A stretch of DNA of 60,000 nt from Membranipora membranacea (lineage: Eukaryota; Bryozoa; Gymnolaemata; Cheilostomatida; Membraniporidae), in NCBI GenBank assembly GCA_914767715.1, contig OU612075.1, positions 12,774,001-12,834,000 on the forward strand, in the 5' to 3' direction. A program made the translations under genes and the position numbers. Under the pieces are notes generated by a model that worked only from the letters and a program-made list of their open reading frames with translations, was not told the DNA's origin and did not search any database. Of the stretch, positions 11,690-25,367 are shown in pieces (position 1 is the stretch's first letter; each line of letters begins with the position of its first letter).

Positions 11690-13487
11690 GACAGCAAAAG
11701 GTGGACCATCGTAGTTGTTCTACATCGGTTCACATGGAATCTTCTATTAACCAGAGGGTATATTATAAGCATTGAAAAATTACATAGAGACCTGACCTCC
11801 AGTGTTGAGGTTGATAATACATCAAACTCACAAAGATATAGCATTTACACCAACAAAAAACATGTTTGCGGTTACAGTTAATCTCACCTTTTGGGAGCCG
11901 AGAACTTAGAATCCAACTGCCAGCATGAATACTGGACATCAGTCAATAACTAGGGAAAAATAACCTATCGTCTCTAATTTATCAGATGGCCCTTTGTACT
12001 GATAAAGCTTCATTAATTGCACGAGATATCATCCATAGGACCATACCGCTGAGATGTCTCAAGGTTGAACTCATGGAAATATGTGGTTATCAATAGATAG
12101 ACTAGTTAACTTGACAAGAATATGCGAGTTATAAGGGGCGGCGTTGAGTATAACTTTGATTTAGGAGACTGGATTGTCAATAACCGGAGCATGAAAGATA
12201 AGCCCTTATCAGCATATGAGGGTCATGTGCACAGTTATCAGTCAGTTCTATCCAATATTATCATAAACAATGATGACGATAGGTAAATAGGTGCACCCCA
12301 TCTCTACCAAACTCCTTGATACCATCACAATGATGAACACGTTTACTCCTAATTTAAGGGAGTTGTCTGCTATTCATGTGTGTCAATCGAGAAGGTGCCT
12401 ACCTCATCTTGTAAAGCAATTCACGGAGGATATCAACTTGAGCAAACTTTTAATTTGTTTAGAGGATTCGTTATTTATATTTTCCGAGCATGTTTAATAG
12501 AAAAAAAAGAACCGGACCAGATTTTTGTTACATAAAATACATGAAACGGGTACACGCTAACACGGAGAGATCCACGCCAATTTCTCGCTGTTAAACAAAG
12601 AGAGTGACAAGGAGTTACCGTCCTTAGTGAGAACAACTACCAATAACAGTCCAACACAGTCATGGCCCCTGGATTCAAACTTCCTGAGGACATGACTGGT
12701 GGAGTGGCATTGTGATAGAGATCTCTTTTGTAAATATTTATCAAAGTTGACACAGCGGGTAATGAGCGTGGATGACCATGTTCCTACACTAACTTCCATG
12801 ATAACCAGCATGCAATTCTCACTACACAACGAGAACGCTGCCGAGTGAGTATCATCGGCAGCATCGGAGCACACATATAGGAGGCAAGAGAGATATGATA
12901 ATCAGCAAATATTTGTCAGTTAGGGAACATTTTTACGGCTTACTTTGTAAAACGCTAGTCATAAAACAAAGATAGCAAAATGTACCTCTAAAAGCACAAG
13001 AGCTCTCAAGGCTGAGTACAACACTGACCTCAATTACCTGACTTGTAAACATGATGAAAAAAGTCTGAGCAAAGTAAGCCGCCGACTAGCCTTGTATGCC
13101 AGTGATAGATGTTATAATATATGCTGATAGCTATAGTATATACAAAACATGAGCAGACAACTATAATGTAAAATTATGAACCACTGACTGATAAATGAAA
13201 TGGGCAGCTTCCCCTCTAAACTCACCCAGCCGCTATACACAATATTGTCTAACGCATCATCTCAGCATGACTCATTCACACCATAAGAATAAAAATATAT
13301 CTAAATGTAACATCCACAGACCTCAATATCAACAGACGCGAGTCAACGCTATGCTTCTTAAATATCCTTTATCAATGTTAATCATGGTCAATCACATAGC
13401 TAACATACAGGACATTCTCATTTTATTCCATTACTTGGTCTATCACTTTAGCGGACATACAGTTGAATAGCATCATTTAAGAGGATC
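11690..13487. other. Intergenic stretch between two leftward genes, with one unassigned ORF
   Basis: This holds the presumed promoter of the OCA2-like gene and the 3' UTR of the TMEM272-like gene. One open minus-strand frame at about 12898-12557 is described separately. Plus-strand ORFs at 12291-12497 and 13195-13470 have no recognisable similarity, splice signals or composition bias, so I regard them as chance. Confidence 0.5.
12557..12898 (-). other. Unassigned open reading frame, possible exon of an unknown gene
   Basis: An open frame of about 110 codons ends at a TAG. It has a hydrophobic core (VGLLLVVVLTKDG) and several Cys residues, and no ATG near its 5' end: the frame opens with GTG or upstream codons. 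That suits an internal or terminal exon better than a complete gene, but I found no matching upstream exon, and no family comes to mind. It sits directly upstream of the OCA2-like first exon on the same strand. It could be a separate single-exon gene, an alternative upstream exon or a chance frame. Confidence 0.25.
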
Positions 13488-16400
13488 TTATTTAGCGGCA
13501 GCCTCTGTTCGGCTCTGGATGACGCACTGCATTACTTTGAGCAGCAGACTGATGAGCACGATGAAGGCTACCCAGGCCCATCTAAAGATCACTGTGATCT
13601 TAGCAGACTCCATGGTCAACTCAGCGCAGAAACCATCCGTAAAGGCTCCTTTGAAGACAAAGATTGATCCTACCAAAGAAAAAAAACATAAAATAAATTA
13701 AAAAAGAAATGTATACAGGTGTTTATTATAAAAAGAACAAAAGTTCTGGCATTTCCTAGTCACAAGTTTATAAAGCTTACTAGAGCCTATGAGCTGTGAG
13801 TTGTCTTGTATCAATTTTGCATAGATAGAGGTATCAGTCAGAACTTCCTAGTTCTTCCTAGTTATTGACTTTGGTCAAAGCTAGGTTTTTGTTGATTGCA
13901 CACGGAGAAGGATGTATTTAATGTTTTACCTGCTACGAGCCAGGCCACAGCGATGACTAGAAGAACATTAGCTAAGAATTTCCTGACAATATGTCTGCCT
14001 ACTGTTCTCTCTCCCTGCATGCAGTGAACCTGAAATCATCAAATAAATGAGTCATAAATCATAGTGATTAGCACAGCATTTTCTTTTTATTCTTCAAGGG
14101 AGTAGAAGCCAGAATACCAGATTACAATTGTTATCAGAATCTAAGTAATAGCATATTTATGCATGATGTGGAGATGGCATTTTTCATCTAGGGATACCAT
14201 GCAGCTTCTTGTCACCAGGGAGTTTGGCGGTCCCAAACTCTCTGTTTTCACAATTTAGTTTTTTGGAGTTACCTTCTTTGAAGTCAACATTTCATACAAG
14301 CCTGCAGCTCATTTATAATGAATATTATCTCAATGTAAAAGCAGGATATTTCAGACCAGTATTGAGATTGAAGCCGTTACATACAACAACATAAAACAAA
14401 ACATAATGATATATAAGCCTTTAATCATACCTTGAGGTCGCCGGAGCCGACGTAGAATCCAGCAGCTCTCTCGATGCTGTTACATCTGAGGAGAGCTGAG
14501 CAGACAGTCCAGATAATCCAGATTACACCATTCACTACCATGTACAATGGGATCAGGTCAACCTAAACATCAGATAAACATAGCTATAAATACAGTGGGA
14601 TCAGGTAAATCTAATAATCACACAACAAACATAATATGTAAGTAAAAATTTGAAATATCCGAGGGGCAATTTGAAAGCTTGTGGCCACAGTATCATAATG
14701 TTGATTATCACTATGTTCTGGAAATAGTACAACTTGTCAACTTGGTTAGAATTTTTTCCAACAATCCACCATGCAAGCAGTGTATTGTAGCACCTCTCTT
14801 ACTTCATTAAGAGTTTGACAACTCCATAATCCGTATAACATCAAGGGCCAACTACTTGACTGTTTTCGGATAAGCCGAACTATGACAGAAACTCATATCA
14901 TACAAATATTATTATAACTTATGGACCTGAAGCGACCACACGGTTACCTTGTCATCACCGTCAGTCTGCTCCTTCATACATCCACCAAAGTCTGAGCCGT
15001 TGTTCAGCATCTCGTAACCGTCGGCAGCGTCTGACAGAGCGATAGCACCTGACAAGTTATAAGTGATACACATTGAAATAGATGCAGCTACAGTACAATT
15101 TGCCTGATATGGAGTAGTCTTCCCTCTACAGGGTAAGCGAGATATAATATACTGTGAGGGAGAACAACTCCAGACAATACTAAAAATCTCAGCTCAGGGT
15201 AAACAAGCTACTCACTAATCAGAAGAGTATGCCAGGTGCGTGCCTGTATACTGTGTCATCAAATATTTCAGTTTAATTACATTTGAAAAGGTTATCTATA
15301 CTGATATAATATGATATCCAGGGCGGTCCCGTAAATAAGCTGTGTGGCACCTGCTAGACACCTAGCTCTGACATATGAGCTAAATAAAAAAGAATGGGCT
15401 GCCACCTATACCTTCAAATGAGACGACATATCCGCAAAGCCTGTAGGGGTTATAGCTAGGGCAATAAAAATTTTTTACACAAATGCATTTCTTTCCTTCA
15501 TATCAACCGACACGTAGCTTGTAAGTAGGATCATCTCAACTTACCTACGATGATTTCATAAATGGACAGTACCAGTCCGCATCCCCAGAATATAAGCACC
15601 GCCAGTGCCATCAATATGATGAAACCTGCACAATAACAAAATAATACAATATTACAATATATACATAATACATGGTCAGACGTAATACATGCTCAGTTTA
15701 AGGATCTCGGTTCCTACAAGAATTTGGTGACATCAGAAAGCAGGAGAGGTCAAACAGAGCACACTGCATACCATTTAGATGACTATAGAGCACCATGGTG
15801 AGGTATGGTGACAGTCACTAAGGATTCATCACGTATCAAACATGTCCACTCATACATATATATCAGGATTGATTCATAGTGAGGGGGAGGTTTACCATTG
15901 CCACATAACCATGACAAATATGGCTGATACAGCTGGAAAGCATTGCTCAAATATTTGACATGACAAATTCCCTGGCATTGTTAGATCATACCAGTTGCAC
16001 ATCATCCCTTTGAAATATGTGTGAATTAATGTTCCGTAAAAAATGAGCAGATGGCTTTGATGTGTCAAAAGAACAGTTTATTGGTGACCTAAAATCAACC
16101 AGATGGATGAAACAGCCGATTGTAGGATTGGGGAAATTAGGATGATTAATTTCTCAAATACTGCAAAAACTTCTGTGGTACTTACATATTGCGCCTGCTC
16201 CACCTGAAAAATAAGAAAAAGAAGGGGTATATGAGAAGGTGGGATAGCTTTGTATATTTTGAGTTGTCATGAGCGGCTGTCATTTCTTTGGATCTGTTAC
16301 CACAGAGTAAGGATCCTTACTCTGTGATATAATAAGATTGAGTAATTTGAGGAGATAAGCGCTGATATAATCATAATGAGCGGCTGCCTGGATGCTTGAT

Positions 16401-19400
16401 AAATGACCGTTGCACGGCATGGAAATATGCTCCATCATTGGATATTGCAGTAATTACAAAACATACCATTACATGAGTCAAACAGCTGACCCATCAGGAA
16501 TCAAAACGTAAGAGAGACTCCATACAGAAACACAAAACTGCAAATGATGATATCAATGACTAGAAGTTGTCTGACCAAGCTACCATGAAAATCCAGCCAA
16601 TGCAACACCAATATTTTCCAGCATGCCGATAAACTGCTGTAGAATCTTCTGACGATATGATATCACATGTTATATTGCATGATTGTCAGTACTCAGAAAA
16701 ATGTACCGATCACTGTCTAATAACTGACAACCAGCTGAGATAGTATCTTTTACACAAATGTTTGCGAGGTAATCACAGAAAGACAACTTTGTGATCATAA
16801 ACAAGAATGGACTGACAGACACAACAAACCTCCTGTAGTGAGCCGACATGAGTGTAATAAATATGAACCGAAACAACAACAGAATTGTCTCGCTACACCA
16901 AAAAACAACAGACCCTCTTTTGTTTTGAAACATACGTTGATAAGCAGCAGACTTCAGTAGAAGCACCACACCCTGTGATGAATATTCAATCAGTTAGGTC
17001 AGGCCTGTATTATCATTAACCTATGCTGACATAACATGCATAGAGAGTCACATTTATATACGCTGCTGCCGCCCACATTCCGCTGTACATCACTGGCAGC
17101 CCAGTGCTCTAATAAAGTGGATCAAATTCTCAGTGCTGCTAAATCCCCTGTAGAGTCATTTAAAGTGGAACAAGTCAACCTAGGCCTAGCAGAGTGGGAG
17201 CTATCATTGAGCCTGTTATGGTTTTAAATGTCATTGGTATATTTACTGATGCTGCCATGGTGGTACAGGTGCTCCCTAACCCGCGACGTTATCTGAGAGT
17301 TACTTTGAAGCTTATTTCTCGGTCACCAGATATGGGACTCCCCTTACCGGTGACCCACATAATACGTGTGGAAATTAAAAAATATGGTTTCAGGTTCCAC
17401 GCTAGCGCAGCACAGGTAATAAATAGGTGTATTCCGACCGAATCCGGGAATATTACACAATAAAAGCATAGCGTGACCTTAATTACAAGCGCAATAAAAC
17501 ACCTCACGCCTATTGAGCATACACCCACCCCCAGTTTTCTCATCATCAACATTCAGAGTTACTGACTCATAAACAAGCCGGCAAAAGTATAATACCCACA
17601 AAGCAAGGCTCATATCACAAAAATGTGTAAGAAAAAACAGGTTTGGTTACAACAAAACATCCTATGACCCCTGATTAACACCCCATATCTTGATCAACGA
17701 GCAGCGCGCTTCGGAAAACTTTCACTAAGCATCAGCAATGTGTATCAAACAAAATTCTATGGTAGGCCCTCAAAAGTATCTGCACATCAATTTTGAGCAT
17801 GAAAATACGTATCAAGCTTCAGTAAAATATTCCAAAATAACATTGACTCCATTTACTACAGTGTAAACACACACATATCCTGATTATCAACACATGTTCC
17901 ATTTTATTAATGGACTGCATCTGTTTGGGTTTATGTTCCAGAATTACCAGGAATTACAATTGAAAAGTTTTTATGAGAGTCCAACATTAGCGGATGAGTA
18001 GCAGATATTTGTTTACCATTGTACTGTGATTTCTCACTCAAAAAAGGCAGGAGGCACAGATAAAATACTATATCCTACAACTTTATCAGCAGTACAAATT
18101 AATGCAGAGCTTCTTGCTAATAATACATAAAGGAATGCAAGCTAATCAGCAAAATGTATCTCCAGTTTTATATGAGCAGCGGGCGAATATTCGGTCAGAT
18201 TAATATGTAATCACAATCAGACACTTGTATTGCAGAATACTTCATAATCGCCAATCGGCAGCAAACAGCAACGAGGCTCACAACAAAGGGGGGATCATAA
18301 ATAGCCTGAAACTTAGTGTTTCTTGCAATCTTGAGCAGCCTCATTCAATTTTCTTGGACGAGATCAGTAAACGATACATCCAATGACATTTTTGATATTG
18401 ATTTGTGACATTTCAAAAAAACAAACTGCTCCTGGTATCTAGGCATTGCTATCAGACTCTGAAATATCTGAAATTCATTAAAAGTTGTAAAACACACTGA
18501 CCCACTTGTTTACAAACAAAGCATCAAAACTTCTCAAAAGAGGAACCCATATCATATCTAAACAGAGATAGAAGAATGTTTAGGATAATAAAGTTAGACC
18601 AACTGATTTCTCAAAGTGACAGTATGAATGTCAGATGTTTTCAATCACCAAGTAAGGAACGCTGCACTTCAATTGGGTGCCGAAGACCACTCATAGAAAC
18701 GACATAGGACAGGCAGTGTAACTTACAGTATTTTTGGCAAAATGTGCGCCTTTTTCTTCGCAATTCGTATTTCCATTTCAGCAAAACATATTTTTCAACT
18801 GCCCGCATTCTAACTACCGCCAATCTTCCATCCAATAACTATGATGCTGCTCAAAGTTTGGAGACAATGTTGAATAATTCTATTTAACTACCTATACCTG
18901 TGATGCAATGGCAATAAGCAAAGTTTCGCAGAAATTATAATTAAGTAGCAAAAGCCAAACGTTCAGACGGACTACGTATGCAATTATTTTTGATTTTCGG
19001 TTTGATACCATTGTAGCCCTCTAAATCTCAGAACACCATTAGGCGACAGTGGGGTAAGATGTTATAACAAGTGCCTGCCAGCAACGATATGAGAAAACAC
19101 AATTACAGAATATTGAAAACATTAAAAAATATCAAAGTTTTTCCATCCAACAAATTACTTACATCGAGATCGATTCCTTATGCGTGAATTCTCAGCATCA
19201 TACAAAAACTTTGTTCCGTTCTCCTCCCTCATGTTTGCAAATAAATGTGTATATTACACTATGTGTAAAAATGAGTATATAAGCAGACAGAGCACTTCAC
19301 AGATAGATGTCACACGAGTGAATGATTTAGTGATATCTGTGTAACACAAGGTCACTGTAAGAATTAGGTGACTCAGTGAATCAGACCTGTAATTCACAGG

Positions 19401-20229
19401 AGACTTCTTCTTATATGAAAGCAGTGAGGAGTCAGAAACTTGGCAGCAGAGACTACGCAACGTCAGATACAATCAGGATAGCACAGCCGCACAGTATAGT
19501 GCATAAATTACATCTGCTGACGCCAGAGAATGTGTAGGAAAATCGTTGTGGAAATGTCAGCAAAAATAGAACAGTTCATTCCCAATAGCTCTGAAGGTGA
19601 TTCCTCTGGTAGCTGTCTAACTATTGTGACAGCAGGTGAGTAAAAGGTCGAAGGGATGCACCGAATTGACACAGCAAGCAGCTCAAGGCGAACGAATAAT
19701 TGAATTTATGACACTACACGATCAGTGACTCGAGTAATGTGAACCAAAAAAGCCTCATTAATTTTGTCCGGTGTGCCAAGTATTCTTTTTGGCTGGGCAA
19801 TCTGAATATAAAATGAGCAGCCTATAGAATTTGTAGTAAGAAAATGCCTAAGACGATCAAATTTACACTGCCCTGTTGCCAAAACAACCAAGTAAAACAC
19901 ATGAAACATGAAGATACCCTGATACTGTGAATGAAAGATTTCTATCATTGTTATCAGTACTCAGCTTGACTTTCTTTGGCAAGCAGCAGCAAAGCAAGCA
20001 GCAAAGAGACAACTGTTTACACCTCTATGCTGACCAACAAAGTTCTCAAAAACAACAGTGATAAAACCTTGAAGTTACTATGGAATCAATCAAAAATACC
20101 TAACAAGTGCTGCGGAATTTGAAATAGATTAATGTTTACTATCAAGCAATGGCTGTAAGTTTCAATTCATAAACGGAATAACATAATTTATTTCTAGAAT
20201 TAAATTCAGAAAAAGTTTTGCTCACCCAT
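13488..20229 (-). CDS. TMEM272-like four-span membrane protein, 205 aa, 7 coding exons
   Basis: Exons (-): 20229-20226, 16203-16186, 15625-15545, 15048-14948, 14562-14431, 14029-13930, 13669-13488; the phases close to 206 codons with TAA. The first coding exon contributes only ATGG and the second is an 18-nt micro-exon. Together they give MGGAGAIC at the head of the first membrane helix (about 8-32). A loop with Asn-Gly-Ser follows. Helix 2 (about 70-90) begins with DLIPLYMVVNG, like the IPVYL start of TMEM272 helix 2. Helix 3 (about 128-150) reads LLVIAVAWLVAGSIFVF, and helix 4 (about 170-195) follows a Cys-containing loop. TMEM272-type proteins are uncharacterised four-span membrane proteins of animals. 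The fold is clear, but the family name is inferred from order and spacing. The weakest point is the start, because exon 1 lies 4 kb away and carries almost no coding information. Confidence 0.72.
16204..20225 (-). other. 4-kb first intron of the TMEM272-like gene
   Basis: AT-rich sequence without convincing exons. A minus-strand frame at 16670-16969 and overlapping frames around 17036-17552 have no family resemblance. I saw no tRNA-like or transposon-like structure here. Confidence 0.5.
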
Positions 20230-21967
20230 TTTCGATCCCAGTTGTTTGTACGTTGGTATTTCACAAGAAGACCCTTCTACACAACTTAATATCCGGCAGT
20301 CTCGGTGAGCAGTGCCTGATCTATAAGCTATTAGCACAACCTGTCTACACTCGCTAATATACTCGCTAATACAGTAGCAAATAAATAATATTTTCCGTAG
20401 TTACGCGGTAGGCAGACGACCAACAACCTCCAGTTCACAGCCGAGTTAATGAGCCGCCCCGTATCTGTTAGTCAGATATTCTCGTGCCGCTGCCGACGCT
20501 GCCGCTGATTATTAGGCTGCTGCTGTTAGGAACCTCTCTCTTATCTGCCAATGTTAAGCTAGGAGGGATGCTGCTGCCTTTACAGAAGCTAATATTATAT
20601 GCAGGAATTTATATATTGATGATAGGCAGCTAAAGCCTAATTGCTGTTACTGACTGATTTATAGCTTACAGCCTTGTTGTAAAGCTATGCTGCCGCTGTG
20701 AATCCAGTAAAAGAATGTAGATTAATTAGCATCTATGATAACAACAGGGCACACAGCTCTCATAGTTAAATTCCTACCAGCCACTATGTAAACCTCTGCT
20801 CTTTTGTTTTATACTTCAGCTAATATAAACAGATGCGTGACCCTTTGACCTCTCATAGGTAACGGAATACATTTTTTTGAAAATGACCTAAATACCACAA
20901 GTATGCTGACAAGTAACACCATTTGAGACAGTCAACGATGCCATAAAACACAAACAATGCTGTATAATGGCTTTCTAATTACGCAGGGACATGGCCACAA
21001 AATGAGCTTTCATCTCAAAATGGTTGGCAACAACACAGCCTACTACAAACTGCTATGCTAAAAGTCCATGCAAAAGTATATCAGTGTCGGTGTAGGAAAA
21101 AGACAGATGCAACTAACACAACAGTATCTAAATTTCATAATACTGGAGAGGCGAGCAGATTATGTAAATAGCGAGGACACTTTTCAGCTATTCAAGTTCT
21201 GCATGCGAGGCGATAACCAAACATGGGTGGGAACTTCCTATACACAAATACCTCTCGTTCAATGCCATATGAAGCCGAGTAGACCGGAATAAGTAGAAAA
21301 AGATAAAATGTAGCATCATGAAGGGCTTCTTGATATTTTCCCAGGCGGACAAACATCCAATAATACTGAATAAGATGGGATTAAGTACATGGAATTTGTA
21401 TACAGATCCAGGTAGATAGAATAATGAAAGCTCATTAGCAACTCTTACACTACACATATCCATCAAAAAAAGCCAAGTATCTCACTAATTAATGAAGCTC
21501 TTAACAGCAGTAATAACACTATCAGATCCCCATAGTATGAATTATACCAAAGACGCAATGTTATAACAATAATAGACAGATGGGAGGCAATAGGAACAGG
21601 CGTTACAGAATTCCATAAATACCTGATCTTCCTAACAGCCCACTATAACCTAACTAATGAGTAAATGTGTGCATGTGTAGGCGTGTGGTGCTGGGAAAAT
21701 TTGTGAGACATTCCTCCTTCATTTGTAAGAAGTTTGTAATATTTAATTTTGGTCAACTTGACATTGCAACCCTTATGACAGTGACTGAGCTCATGATATA
21801 CCAATGTGACGATGTATAGAGTACAAATAGTATTATGATCCTTGGTGAGTAAAATGGATTTTTGACAATTAACTGTTGATACCATGCTGCAATCAATACA
21901 CTTTAATGACCAGAAATCTTACCTGTTTTTCCATAAACCACGTCCACCATGCCTACGGCAGTCAGGC
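20230..21967. other. Intergenic stretch: TMEM272-like promoter side and RBM41 3' side
   Basis: The first ~350 bp upstream of the TMEM272-like start are GC-richer than their surroundings (around 20400-20570, with GCCGCTGCCGACGCTGCCGC), as a promoter or 5' UTR might be. The rest is AT-rich and should include the 3' UTR of RBM41, which also reads leftwards. I see no gene. Confidence 0.45.
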
Positions 21968-24900
21968 TTAATGTAATGTAGAAGATGGGTGTTCCACCGG
22001 GAGAGGAAGACTAGCTTTCTTTTGCAGGGCTGCTGACACAGAAGTCTCACAGATGCTTGCAGGGTTAGGCTCAGCTCCGATAGGCTTTGGCTTTGATTTA
22101 CCATAACTTATAACCATTGGCTTTCCTTTCAGCTTGTATCCATGTACACCCAGCATACACCGAGAAGCAGTTTCCGTATCTACAAGTTATACATGGGGTC
22201 CTAATGAACATATATACCAGCAGATTTGTGTTGCTTTCATGAAACTTATGAGATATTAGAACGAGATAATAGTGTCTGACTTTGGGACAGCAGTTGATTT
22301 TAATCATACTCATATTCCTACTTGCAATGCAGACCATAAGAGAAGCATATCACTTGACTGACAGATTTACCTAGGATAAGCATGAAATTGATGTTTGGAT
22401 TTATAATTATCATAACAATTATTACCGACGATCATTATCCGTTCACTCACCAGCACAAGTAATGAAAGCTTGGCCTCTCATCCTGCCTGACATTAGCTTA
22501 CAGGTAATTGGCCGATCACCAGGGATACGAAACCTTCCAAATAAGTGTATCAGGTGTTCATACTTTACTCCCGTGGCGAGGTTCTTCACATATAATACCT
22601 GGAAAATAAAACAGCGTCTATAGAATAACCTAGACAGCAAGAGGGCTATACATGATCCCTTCTATTAAGATCATGACAAAAGACCTTCTATTTTTGACAT
22701 GGAAACGGAAGCATGATAACTGAAAAACACAGAGTTGTCTACTTTATTGAAGATAACAGCAAAGAGCACACAACTGCTATAACAGACAGCAAAAACTTGC
22801 TATTATTCTACAGGGAAGGTCACACAATTTATCCATCACTGATGTGTACGTTGGGGACTGAGGTCATTATTGATCATGATTGTCAGAACCAACATCGATT
22901 AATTTATTATATTTGCCTCAGAGGGTTCTCCGGCCACATAACTAGAAAACTTTGGGATTTTGAGAATGTCAGCCTTAGACAAACGGTTTTTGAATATCTG
23001 ATCGTCTGAAACATCTAAATCTGAATCCTTCTCTTTGGGTCCAACGAATTCTGAAACAAAATTAAAAGCAGGTCAAATCTATGTGAGATGCACAGAATAA
23101 ATCACAGCAGCTGCATAGGGCTTTCAACGTCTCAGTAAGCCCTAATTCACAAAGTTATTTACAGTACACATGCATTTCATTTATGTATTTCGATTATAAT
23201 TACAAACTAAAACTACAGAGTACAGACAAACTTGAAAAACAAATATGACTGAATGGGTTAAATAAGTCTTTGCATAAGTAAAAGACAAACATACCTACCT
23301 TGCGAGGGAGTTAGCTTAGGAGTCGTTACAGGAGTCCAGGGGTTGGGGAAGGGGTCTCCGTAGTCAGGTATAGGAATAGGTTTATCTGATAGATCCTGTG
23401 CTATACTCTTCAGTTGTGATTCAGGAGTATCCTCTAATTCACTGCTTTGTGACTTTACCACAAGCTGTGATAAAATCTTCTGCTCTGCCCTACCTGAAAG
23501 GAGTATCATATCAAGATATAAACGGTTTCATCGAAAATTTATTCTCACGAGAATAAATTTCTTGACTGAGCCTCAGAAAAGATTATCCAGGTCATTTAAG
23601 TTAGTAGAAGGCAGACACTTACCAACATCCTATCACTGCCACCCCCACCTTTGCGTCTTCTAGTGAATTATGAGATTATATTGTAAGGAGCAATATAAGA
23701 AAAAACAATGTAATAAATAGTGGTAATACCTTTATTGAGTACTACTTCTAACTCCATTGCATGTCTGGACATAGTCTGTGCAGAGCTGAAACCTCTCTCT
23801 TTTAACAGCTCTGATTTATGATTATCGATTTTAGTTTTTATTTCCTCAATTCGCATGTTGTGAGCTTCAGGGTTCATCTTAGAGGTAGAAGGCAACTCCT
23901 ACGAAGAATCAAAATCAAATCTTTAGGCATGGCCATGGAGTAAAGCTCGAATAGTGGTCTGTACTGTCATGTATTATTTTTTAGGAACAATGGGCTAGGG
24001 TGCAAAATGAAATGTGACAGTGCTATACCTCTCTAAAATTAACCACAACAGCATCAAGAAAATTTTCTAATATGTCGATTAAAGTTAGATTTCTGAACGA
24101 GGTCGATACAGTTATCATCTGATCAGTGTTTTGACTTTCAGTGAGAATGTGATCAAGAATGAGACATAGACAAAGAGAGTCAGTGTAATAGTTTCCTACC
24201 ACATATCCATCAGTGTCTCCATACTGAAGCCAGAGATGTATCTCCTGATCAGTGAGCCCACAATCTCTGAGTGATTGTATATGTGACTCATCACACTCAT
24301 GAGTACTATACTCAGTGAGTGTACGAGAGCCGCTCACGTCTCGCAGTGACTGCTTATATGTGGCTGGTGTGGTGAACGATTTGAAGCCTTGCCTTATGTC
24401 ATCTGAAATGAGACAAAACAAGTTACGTAAACCTCACATGGTGGGAGAAGTCTTAAAATCATACCATTTAACTTCAGTAAGGAGGCAAAACTTTCCAAGC
24501 AGTATACAGCAACTGATATGATTCCAAAGATCTTTTGTAAAATATACAGCATGGCTATCTGTGGAGAAAGTATATAGCTTTCTGTGCCAGCCAATGAGCC
24601 TACCTAAAAATCTGGCAGGTCTGCTTGAAGTCGAAGAGTAATTTCAGACAATCTGTATCAAAAGTTTTTTTCAGTTGGTTGACCATGGGCCAATAAAAAG
24701 TAATAATGCCTTCCTTCAACAAAACATGAATTAGCGATATACATGTTGAGGGAGGGATTTTTTCCCTTATGAAAACATATCAGAGTAAATATCTTACCTA
24801 TGTCAGCCTCAACCTTTGATTGATTGTGAGCGAGTCTGCTGATCTGCTCATCAGTCTCTGAGACGATCTTCTCCAGCTGAATTTCATCTGTTCTTACTCT

Positions 24901-25367
24901 CTTCACTATGGACATCCCAGAGGGAGTCGGCCTCCGGCTATAACAACCAGAGCATAACAGAAATACTCATAATAGCATTTCAACCTGAATGTTCCAGATA
25001 TATAATAAAGATGATAAATGTTTCAGACTTTGAATAAACAAGGATCTCAAAGTGCTACCAGCCTCACAGTGACATATTTTCATCAAATAAAAACAGTCTT
25101 CCAAAATCAACCATGTTGTAGCTTAGATTGAGTGATGTATACGAGGAATAAAAAACTCTTTGATGTAACATCAAGTTCGACTTCTAGGTCCTGTCTATTT
25201 TGAATTATCAAACTTCTACCGTAAGGTTATACTGTAAGTGACTTCTTGTTGATAATCTGAAGTGTAAATGAGTTGAATGTGATAAGTGTGAAAGGTATTT
25301 ATTTGCTCACTGACGTAACTGTGTTAACTTACTTCACCAAAGCCTCGGCTACTCGTTTTCTACTCAT
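21968..25367 (-). CDS. RBM41: RNA-binding protein 41 (minor-spliceosome RRM protein), 411 aa
   Basis: Exons (-): 25367-25333, 24937-24798, 24402-24200, 23898-23730, 23493-23299, 23050-22917, 22598-22451, 22179-21968. Phases close to 412 codons; human RBM41 is 413 aa. The N-terminal half has the RBM41 pattern: an acidic/coiled start (about 28-60), the segment around SLRDCGLTDQEIHLW near 107-121 (human SLRELGLNETEILIW), and a second helical part around 127-185. The tail of the linker reads NRLSKADILKIPKFSSY (human NRLSEEEIRKIPMFSSY). A single RRM follows at about 293-365, with RNP2 LYVKNL at 294-299 and RNP1 RMRGQAFI at 331-338. RBM41 is the paralogue of the U11/U12-65K protein (RNPC3) and binds minor-spliceosome snRNA through this RRM; that function is established for the family and inferred here. 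The full-length N-terminus excludes RNPC3. The intron after residue 292 starts GAG|GCAAAT, a GC donor. Confidence 0.92.

Noticed and set aside
17036-17552. Overlapping ORFs on both strands in the large TMEM272-like intron
   Set aside because: No family similarity, no splice context; consistent with chance open frames.
21968-25367. Calling the RRM gene RNPC3 (U11/U12-65K)
   Set aside because: The RRM is similar, but there is no N-terminal RRM and the whole N-terminal half and length match RBM41.
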